Source of the DNA: PALSA-505 sp035308365
GTDB lineage: Bacteria; Actinomycetota; Actinomycetes; Streptosporangiales; Streptosporangiaceae
Length of the DNA stretch: 12,112 nucleotides
Reading direction: 5' to 3'
Assembly: GCA_035308365.1 (NCBI GenBank)
Contig: DATGGU010000148.1
Span: forward strand, 1 to 12,112
Shown: positions 1 to 5,337 of the stretch, in pieces
Layout of the letters: each line of letters begins with the position of its first letter
Position numbering within the stretch: the first letter of the stretch is position 1
The notes under the pieces: model-generated
What the model was told of the DNA's origin: nothing
Seen by the model: only the letters and a program-made list of their open reading frames with translations
The model's database searches: none
Made by a program: the position numbers and the translations under genes

Positions 1-971
1 GTACTGGACTGGCACGCGGACCCGTTGCAGGAAATGGTGGTCGTGGGCGCGACCGTGTCGGCCGTCTTTGCCGCGCTCGCGATCGTGCTGAAGGCCGCCC
101 CGGCCGGGGCGCCGCCCGGCTGTCCGGCATTCTGCACCCAGCTCAGGAAGGTGTTCAGGTCGCCCAAGTCGATCCACCCCGACGAGGCGGTGCAGGTGCT
201 GTAGTTGGCGGGGTCCAGGCTCTGTGAACACACCTTCTGGATGACGATGGGGACCCAGCCGCCGCCGTGCGCGGCCGCACTGGACACCAGCGACTCGAGG
301 TTGGCCAGCGTGACCTGTCCGCCTGGCGCGTACGCGCGCAGCGACAGCCAGCTCTTGGGCGGCAGCGTTTCCGCGTAGGTGGGCCCGGCCGGGGACAAGC
401 TCCCGGCGCTCCTGGCGTTCCCGTAACCGCAGTTCTGCACCTCGCTCTGGATGGTGGTGTTGCTCGCACCAGCACCGCCGGGGTAGGCGAAGCTGAACGG
501 ATTGAGTCCATGCTGGGCAATCGCCTGACGGTCGTTGCAGATCTCGGCGATCTGCTGCTGCGCCGTGAGCGTGGTCAGGCTGGTGCCGTCGACGGTCTTG
601 CCGCCGATCTCGTCACCTGCCGCGGCGAGAGTGCTCAACTGAGACCATGACATCGTCGCCGAGCGGCCCACGGTTCCGCTGTTGACATAGAACGTCGCGG
701 GTACGCCGTGCGGTTGCAGCGCCTGCTGATACCCGAGGGTGTACTCGCTGATCGTGCCGTTGTCGAAGGTCAGTGACACGGCCGTGGACGTGGTGGCCGC
801 CGAGACCGACGGGATCCCGGCCAGCATTCCCGCGGCAAGGGCAAGCAAGCCGACCAGCCCGCCGAGCCGGGCCAGGCTCGGCCACTGCCGCCGCACCGAC
901 CTCGCACTCCGGCGGCGCCCATGCGCCGAAAGCGTCGAACGAGCATGACTGTTGAGAAACGCGGCTGTCAT
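1..971 (-). CDS. Secreted NodB-fold (polysaccharide deacetylase-like) protein, C-terminus cut by the window edge
   Basis: My own reverse-strand translation gives 323 complete codons, open to the window edge. The ATG at 971 (or the adjacent in-frame GTG at 974) follows an in-frame TGA. Residues 1-59 are a long signal sequence: an Arg-rich n-region, a hydrophobic core near 37-52 and an SVSAA cleavage site. The NodB fold is recognised from VSLTFDNG (65-72), GVPATFYVNSG (89-99), an MSWSQL...EIGG segment (107-124) and FAYPGG (161-166). Canonical enzymes remove N- or O-acetyl groups from cell-wall or extracellular polysaccharide using a TFDD aspartate and an HxxxH pair as metal ligands. Here TFDD is TFDN and the HxxxH positions read K125 and G129, so metal-dependent deacetylation is doubtful. 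From about residue 306 an APTTTISCNGSAC stretch resembles the start of a C-terminal chitobiase/Ig-like repeat domain, which lies outside the window. It is probably exported and binds or modifies glycans. The fold is fairly sure; activity is uncertain. Confidence 0.82.
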   Translation of the reverse strand, partial: MTAAFLNSHARSTLSAHGRRRSARSVRRQWPSLARLGGLVGLLALAAGMLAGIPSVSAATTSTAVSLTFDNGTISEYTLGYQQALQPHGVPATFYVNSGTVGRSATMSWSQLSTLAAAGDEIGGKTVDGTSLTTLTAQQQIAEICNDRQAIAQHGLNPFSFAYPGGAGASNTTIQSEVQNCGYGNARSAGSLSPAGPTYAETLPPKSWLSLRAYAPGGQVTLANLESLVSSAAAHGGGWVPIVIQKVCSQSLDPANYSTCTASSGWIDLGDLNTFLSWVQNAGQPGGAPAGAAFSTIASAAKTADTVAPTTTISCNGSACQSS

Positions 972-1024
972 CACCGTCGTTCAATCCCCCCATGGCCGCG
1001 GTTAACGGACAGGGTTACCAGGTT

Positions 1025-1050
1025 TTACGACCCCGTCCGTGTTACGAACC
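1025..1050 (-). promoter_or_regulatory. Paired 9-nt direct repeat upstream of the NodB-fold gene
   Basis: On the minus strand GGTTCGTAA and GGGTCGTAA (8 of 9 identical) sit 17 nt apart, about 55-80 nt before the ATG at 971. Direct repeats at this distance from a start could be a regulator site or overlap the promoter. No confident -35/-10 pair was identified. A partly palindromic GGTAAC...GTTAACC lies just nearer to the gene. The role is inferred from position only. Confidence 0.25.
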
Positions 1051-1161
1051 GGATACGTGATGCGGCATGGAGCGCCACACCAGTACCAGGAATTGATCGT
1101 TTCGGTTGCGTCCACGGCGCACCACCCGCGTTTGACGTATTCGGCCTGCGCACCCCGGTCA

Positions 1162-1219
1162 CCGGCCTTTCCCCAGGCCGGCCGTTCACCGGAGCGGGTG
1201 GGGTTCGTCCGAACCCACC
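1162..1219. other. Two GC-rich hairpins in the 315-bp gap between the first two genes
   Basis: The gap 972-1286 holds no convincing gene. Two hairpins stand out. CCGGCCT (1162-1168) pairs with AGGCCGG (1175-1181) over a 6-nt loop. GGGTTC (1201-1206) pairs with GAACCC (1211-1216) over GTCC and extends by three more pairs past a one-base bulge. They lie between the terminator of the secreted-protein gene and the start region of the NodB-fold gene. They could be backup terminators or a structured leader. Neither has a T-run. Confidence 0.3.
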
Positions 1220-1286
1220 TACGGGGGTCTGCCCCCGACTCACCTGCCCGGCCGGCGTCGTCAGCGGCGATAGCTGAAGGGGGCTT

Positions 1287-1318
1287 CCTGGCCGGTCCGT
1301 GCGGCTGGACCGGCCAGG
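1287..1318 (-). terminator. Strong hairpin terminator after the secreted beta-helix-like gene
   Basis: CCTGGCCGGTCC (1287-1298) and GGACCGGCCAGG (1307-1318) form a perfect 12-bp stem with an 8-nt loop. The hairpin starts 15 nt past the stop codon of the minus-strand gene ending at 1334. There is no strong U-run, as is common for actinobacterial terminators. It should separate this gene from the NodB-fold gene downstream. Confidence 0.8.
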
Positions 1319-1333
1319 GAGCTGCTTTCGCGG

Positions 1334-2239
1334 CTACGCGGTGGCGTGGACGGCGATCGGCTCTAGCGGTCCGTTGGGCGCCGGGTTGGGCACCAGCCGG
1401 CTGAAACGGCACTGACCGGTTGCCATGCCGCTCACGACATCAGGGGTGCTGCCACCGTCCCCATACTGGACCGCCGGGGTATTTCCCTGGCAGGTGAGCG
1501 ACCTGTTGATGTCGTTGTGCGTGACCTCGTTGGCATCAGGGTCCGCCATCTTGTTAGACGTGTAGATCAGGCTGCCGTGCACGGCATTACGGATCGCTCC
1601 CAGCCAGCAGGAATGCAGGCCGGTGACGATGAGGCTGTCGCCGAAAACGTTGTCCTCATAATCACTGAAGACAGGCGTCTTGAAGAGCTTGAAGATTCCC
1701 TTGGGCGTGCAGGACAGCCCACCGCCACCGCCCTGTTGAGCCACCGCCCCGCCGATCGAGCTGTTGTGCACGAGCACCCCGAGGGAGTCGGTGGCGAACA
1801 GGCTGCCGCCGATGGTTCCCCGGGACTGGAGTGTGGGTGGCTTGCCCGTGTCGTCAGCGCAGGGGAAGGCGGTAGGTTCGCAGCCAAGGGCCAGGGCCGC
1901 CCCCTTGCTGACGACGACGTTCCGGATCACCGTGAGGCTGGAGAAGCCCTTATGGGTCTTGTCGTTGAAAGCGAAGATCGCTAGCAGCGCTCCGCCTGGG
2001 GCGATGGCAAGGTTGCCTTTGACGACGGCGGGCCCGGCATTGACCGCGCACACGCCCTTGACGATGACGTTCCCGGGATAGCTACCGGTGAGCACGCCGG
2101 GCGCCGTTGCCGTACCCGTGCATGTGTGGGCGGCGGCCGCCCCCGACGCCGACGCGGCTTGGGTAGGCATCACGACGAGCGTGGCCAGGAGCCCACTCAG
2201 CGCGACGACGGGCGCCAGCCGGTTTGTTGAACGCAACAT
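1334..2239 (-). CDS. Secreted protein with beta-helix-like repeated strands, function unknown
   Basis: 301 residues. The ATG at 2239 is set by an excellent Shine-Dalgarno sequence, AGGAGGGG, 5 nt upstream (2245-2252). The N-terminus is a signal peptide: Arg near residue 7, a hydrophobic core at about 9-24 and Ala-rich cleavage sites around 28-37. The mature part is rich in Gly, Ser, Asn and Val and shows repeated short hydrophobic strands separated by GN/GGA turns (NVIVKGVCAV, AVVKGNLAIAPGGAL, LTVIRNVVVSKGAAL, GSLIVT-like and GSLIYTSN-like units). This suits a right-handed beta-helix or polymer-forming-type solenoid. Several cysteines (HTC, GVC, LGC, FPC, LSC, HSC, LTC, QCR) could form disulfides outside the cell. 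No catalytic motif is recognised. It has its own terminator and leader, so it is probably monocistronic. A surface or matrix protein is a guess; export is well supported. Confidence 0.85.
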   Translation of the reverse strand: MLRSTNRLAPVVALSGLLATLVVMPTQAASASGAAAAHTCTGTATAPGVLTGSYPGNVIVKGVCAVNAGPAVVKGNLAIAPGGALLAIFAFNDKTHKGFSSLTVIRNVVVSKGAALALGCEPTAFPCADDTGKPPTLQSRGTIGGSLFATDSLGVLVHNSSIGGAVAQQGGGGGLSCTPKGIFKLFKTPVFSDYEDNVFGDSLIVTGLHSCWLGAIRNAVHGSLIYTSNKMADPDANEVTHNDINRSLTCQGNTPAVQYGDGGSTPDVVSGMATGQCRFSRLVPNPAPNGPLEPIAVHATA

Positions 2240-2300
2240 GATTTCCCCTCCTGCCCCGCCCTCCTCTGAGGGCGTTCAGGTGGGATATGGTATGCCTCTT

Positions 2301-2339
2301 GTGATGTTTTGTCCTGTTTGGTAGTGCTGTTCTGTCCTG
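2301..2339. promoter_or_regulatory. Two 16-nt direct repeats in an AT-rich leader
   Basis: GTGATGTTTTGTCCTG (2301-2316) and GTGCTGTTCTGTCCTG (2324-2339) match at 14 of 16 positions and are spaced 23 nt start to start, roughly two helical turns. They lie 60-100 nt upstream of the ATG at 2239, inside a stretch (about 2281-2365) that is clearly more AT-rich than the rest of the window. This is the expected place for a promoter of the minus-strand secreted-protein gene. The pattern fits tandem binding of a regulator on one DNA face. Its identity is unknown and no consensus -35/-10 was fixed. Confidence 0.45.
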
Positions 2340-2346
2340 ACGTAAA

Positions 2347-2535
2347 TTATGGTGAAATATGACGATTCCACGGTGAGCACTGCGACGGCATACGACGGAA
2401 CTCGGCCCGGGCCGCCGCGGCGGCCTGCCCGGCCTGGATCAGCCGTTCCCTGGCTTGCCGGGCCTCTGCCAGCGGCCTGATGCCGACTGGTTCAAGGTAG
2501 CCAGCCAGTGAGCAGTTGGGCTGGGCCGTCCCGGC
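2347..2535 (-). other. Coding-like stretch in frame after the DUF72 stop codon, possible gene remnant
   Basis: Directly after the TGA of the DUF72 gene the same frame stays open for 62 codons, ending at a TAA at 2347-2349. Codons mostly end in G or C. The translation contains a charged, helix-prone segment (GYLEPVGIRPLAEARQARER followed by LIQAGQAAAAARAEFRRM). The stretch has no convincing start codon or ribosome binding site of its own. It could be a remnant of a lost gene, a former C-terminal extension of the DUF72 protein, or chance open frame in GC-rich DNA. It overlaps the AT-rich leader of the next gene at its end. Confidence 0.3.
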
Positions 2536-3387
2536 TCAAAACAGAGTCGGCGGCCCGGCGGGGATCGGTTCGGGAAGCGGTTCGAGTTCGGGGAGCCGGG
2601 TTTTCACGTCATGGTGGAACCGGCGGGCGAGGTCGAGAGCCTCGGCATTGTCGGGGGTATGAATGAATACGGTTGGGGAACGGCCCTCGCGCAGCCACTC
2701 GGCAACCGTATCGAGCCATGGCCGCCATCCCGCGACCGTGAGTTCGGCATCGTCGCGGCCAAGATAACGCACGACGGGATTAGCCGTCAGTGCCCGTGAC
2801 CGGCGCGGCAGACGCGGCTTCTTTCCCCACGCCTCCCGTTCGGCGCCGGTAATACCCGGCTTCTCGAACAAGACGGTCGTGTCGAATGACACCCATTCTG
2901 CTTTTACCTCGTCCAGAATCTTTTCGAGCTGGTGCTCCGGCCGGGAATCCTCGAAGAACGCGCGGTGCCGGACCTCGACCGCGGAGCGATATTCATGTGG
3001 AAGCTGGCGCAGGAACCCGGCGAGGGTGCCAAGGTCAGCGGGGCCAAAGGCCGGTGGCAATTGGACCCAGAGGGCGTGCACGCGCTGGCCCAGGGGTTCG
3101 ATCGCGGCCAGAAAGCCACGCAGCGGCTCGCTGACATCGGTCATGCAGCGCTCGTGAGTGATCAGCCTCGGTAGTTTGAGCAGGAAGCGAAAATCGGGAG
3201 CGGTCTGATCCGCCCACGATTCAACCGTGTCCAGGGATGGCGTCGCGTAGAAAGTCGTATTGCCCTCCACGGCGTTACACCAGGTCGCATAGGCGTGCAG
3301 GCGTTCTCGTGGCGGGAGGGGATGCGGTAGATAACGGCCCTGCCAGGGTGCGTGAGTCCACATCGCACATCCGACATGGAGTTCCAT
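2536..3387 (-). CDS. DUF72 domain protein (YecE family)
   Basis: 283 residues, the usual size of the family. Diagnostic DUF72 features are the N-terminal VGCAMW (5-10), where homologues have IGCSGW, then EGNTTFYATP (41-50), FRFLLKLPRLITHE (66-79), the WVQLPP strand (107-112) and AVEVRHRAFF (136-145), all in the expected order for this TIM-barrel-like family. DUF72 proteins are widespread and their biochemical role is not established, so no function is assigned. The ATG at 3387 gives the normal family start. The upstream sequence has only a short GGAG placed very close to the start, so initiation may be weak or leaderless. It is transcribed in the same direction as the korAB operon, but 104 bp with a candidate terminator lie between, so it is probably a separate unit. 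The start choice is slightly uncertain; the family call is firm. Confidence 0.9.
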   Translation of the reverse strand: MELHVGCAMWTHAPWQGRYLPHPLPPRERLHAYATWCNAVEGNTTFYATPSLDTVESWADQTAPDFRFLLKLPRLITHERCMTDVSEPLRGFLAAIEPLGQRVHALWVQLPPAFGPADLGTLAGFLRQLPHEYRSAVEVRHRAFFEDSRPEHQLEKILDEVKAEWVSFDTTVLFEKPGITGAEREAWGKKPRLPRRSRALTANPVVRYLGRDDAELTVAGWRPWLDTVAEWLREGRSPTVFIHTPDNAEALDLARRFHHDVKTRLPELEPLPEPIPAGPPTLF

Positions 3388-3453
3388 ACTCCGAGACTAC
3401 CCAGCGCGAACGACAATCCGTCCGGAAATGAAGCTGCCGGCGGCGGTGCGCGA

Positions 3454-3468
3454 CCGGCCGCAGGCCGG
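3454..3468 (-). terminator. Candidate hairpin terminator after the kor-crotonase operon
   Basis: CCGGCC (3454-3459) and GGCCGG (3463-3468) can form a 6-bp GC stem over a 3-nt loop, 24 nt past the crotonase stop. There is no U-run, and such short GC palindromes occur by chance in this composition, so the call rests mainly on position. Confidence 0.35.
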
Positions 3469-3491
3469 GGCAAGACGGTAGCGGGGTGGTC

Positions 3492-4256
3492 TCAGACCGG
3501 GGCGCCGCCGCGGCCCGCGCCGGAGCGGAAAAGTTCCACTCCTTCGGCCATTCCGGGCTGCTGCAAAGTGGACATGCCGTGGCGGAACTCGTTTGTCATT
3601 GCCGCCTCATGGTCCATGGACAGGGATTCCAGGGCGGATAGGCGGTCGTTGCGGAGGCAGGTTTGGGGGAGGGCGGCTAGCTGGGCGGCCAGGGCCTGGG
3701 CGGCGGGGAGGGCCTGGCCCGGCGGGACGACGCGGTTGACCAGGCCTGACTGAAGGGCTTCGGCGGCGGTTACGGGGCGGCCGGTGAGGATCATGTCGAG
3801 GGCGCGGCTGAGGCCGATGAGGCGGGGGAGGCGGACCGTGCCGCCGTCGATCAGGGGGACGCCCCAGCGGCGGCAGAAGACGCCCAGGGTTGCGTCTTCT
3901 TCGGCCACGCGCAGGTCGCACCAGAGGGCGAGCTCCAGGCCGCCGGCCACGGCGTGGCCGGCGATTGCGGCGATGACCGGTTTGGTCAGGCGCATCCTGG
4001 TTGGGCCCATCGGGCCATCGCCGTCCGGGGTGGTCTGGTTGCCGGTGGGGCCGCCCACCGCCTTGAGGTCGGCGCCGGCGCAGAACGTGCCGCCTGCCCC
4101 GTAGAGGATGGCGACGCTTGCGGTGTCGTCCGCGTCGAACGCGCGGAAGGCTTCGGCCAGGGCGGCCGCGGTGGGGCCGTCTACGGCGTTGCGGACCTCG
4201 GGGCGGTCGATGGTCACCGTGGTGACCGGACCGTCGTGGTCGACCCGGATGGTCAT
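3492..4256 (-). CDS. Enoyl-CoA hydratase/isomerase (crotonase) family protein
   Basis: I chose the ATG at 4256, 7 nt after the korB stop, because the family pattern begins at MTIRVDHDGP (254 residues). A GTG at 4289, overlapping korB by 26 nt, would add 11 residues. Neither start has a strong ribosome binding site, so translation is probably coupled to korB. Crotonase signatures are TIDRPEVRNAV (15-25), the oxyanion-hole segment FCAGADLK (58-65), and AGGLELALWCDL (104-115), whose E108 matches the first catalytic glutamate of enoyl-CoA hydratase. At the second catalytic glutamate position the segment LGVFCRRWGVPLIDGG has Cys128, so classical hydration of 2-enoyl-CoA is uncertain. A related isomerase, hydrolase or acyl-CoA role is possible. 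Being last in the korAB operon links it to acyl-CoA metabolism. The family is certain; substrate and reaction are unknown. Confidence 0.92.
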   Translation of the reverse strand: MTIRVDHDGPVTTVTIDRPEVRNAVDGPTAAALAEAFRAFDADDTASVAILYGAGGTFCAGADLKAVGGPTGNQTTPDGDGPMGPTRMRLTKPVIAAIAGHAVAGGLELALWCDLRVAEEDATLGVFCRRWGVPLIDGGTVRLPRLIGLSRALDMILTGRPVTAAEALQSGLVNRVVPPGQALPAAQALAAQLAALPQTCLRNDRLSALESLSMDHEAAMTNEFRHGMSTLQQPGMAEGVELFRSGAGRGGAPV

Positions 4257-4263
4257 CGGCAGG

Positions 4264-5337
4264 CTAGTGGATCTGCCAGGTGTCGCCACCGGCCAGGAGG
4301 GCGGCCAGGTCGCCGGCGCCCTGCTTGACCTTGGCGTCGTCGAGCTGGGCGGCCATCAGCTCGTCGTAGCTGGGCCTGGGCACTTGGCGGAATATGCCGA
4401 TCGGGGTGTGAGAGAAGTCCCGGTCGTCCAGGCGGGACAGCGCGAAGGCGTAGGAGGGGTCGGCCGCGTGGGAGTCGTGGACCAGCAGGGATTCTTCGCC
4501 TGTCTCGGCTACGTCTACCACTTCGAGGGCGCCACGGGAGTTGAACCGCAGGCCGCGCGACTGGTCGGCACCAAACCGGACGGGCTGGCCTCCTTCTAGC
4601 CTGATCACCCGCTGCTCGCGGGAGCCGGGCTCGGTGACCTGGGCGAACGCGTCGTCGTTGAAGATCGGGCAGTTCTGGTAGATCTCGATGAACGCGGCGC
4701 CCCGGTGGTCGGCGGCTGCCCGCAGCACGCTGGTCAGGTGCTTGCGGTCGGAGTCGATCGTGCGGGCCACGAAGCTGGCCTCCGCGCCCAGCGCCAGCGA
4801 GATCGGGTTGAACGGGGTGTCCAGCGAGCCAAACGGGGTGGACTTGGTGATCTTGCCCTGTTCCGAGGTCGGTGAGTACTGGCCCTTGGTCAGGCCGTAG
4901 ATCCGGTTGTTGAACAGCATGATCTTGATGTTCACGTTGCGGCGCAGGGCATGGATCAGGTGGTTGCCGCCGATGGACAGGGCGTCGCCGTCGCCGGTGA
5001 CCACCCAGACCGACAGGTCCCGGCGGGTGGACGCCAGCCCGCTGGCGATCGCCGGGGCGCGGCCGTGGATGGAGTGCATACCGTAGCTGTTCACGTAGTA
5101 CGGCAGCCGGGATGAGCAGCCGATGCCGGAGATGACGGCCACGTTTTCCCTGGGGATGCCCAGCTCGGGCAGGAAGGACTGGAACGCGGCCAGGATCGCG
5201 TAGTCCCCGCAGCCGGGGCACCAGCGGACCTCCTGGTCGGACTTGAAGTCCTTGGCCTTCAATGGCTCACTGGCGACGGGGACCAGGGTGAGCGAGGCTG
5301 GGCGGTGGCCGTTCGGGTTGCCATTGGACTCAGACAT
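4264..5337 (-). CDS. korB: 2-oxoacid (2-oxoglutarate):ferredoxin oxidoreductase, beta subunit
   Basis: 357 residues. This is the thiamine-diphosphate subunit that, with KorA, converts 2-oxoglutarate, CoA and oxidised ferredoxin to succinyl-CoA, CO2 and reduced ferredoxin in the cytoplasm. Visible motifs are WCPGCGD (39-45) and GIGCSS (71-76). C40, C43, C74 and C223 are the likely ligands of the [4Fe-4S] cluster. The ThDP/Mg motif runs from GDGDALSIGGN (115-125) to FNNRIYGLTKGQYSPTS (142-158). The ATG at 5337 lies inside the end of korA (8-nt overlap), which indicates coupled translation of equal subunits. The first 30 residues are a polar extension typical of actinobacterial KorB. Mycobacterium tuberculosis KorAB is the best studied relative; substrate specificity here is inferred from that similarity and was not tested. 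Confidence 0.95.
   Translation of the reverse strand: MSESNGNPNGHRPASLTLVPVASEPLKAKDFKSDQEVRWCPGCGDYAILAAFQSFLPELGIPRENVAVISGIGCSSRLPYYVNSYGMHSIHGRAPAIASGLASTRRDLSVWVVTGDGDALSIGGNHLIHALRRNVNIKIMLFNNRIYGLTKGQYSPTSEQGKITKSTPFGSLDTPFNPISLALGAEASFVARTIDSDRKHLTSVLRAAADHRGAAFIEIYQNCPIFNDDAFAQVTEPGSREQRVIRLEGGQPVRFGADQSRGLRFNSRGALEVVDVAETGEESLLVHDSHAADPSYAFALSRLDDRDFSHTPIGIFRQVPRPSYDELMAAQLDDAKVKQGAGDLAALLAGGDTWQIH

Noticed and set aside
1259..1274. 16-mer CGTCAGCGGCGATAGC shared with 9442-9457 as a possible mobile-element end or att pair
   Set aside because: A single 16-nt match between two GC-rich gaps can occur by chance at this length; no flanking similarity or inverted repeats extend it.
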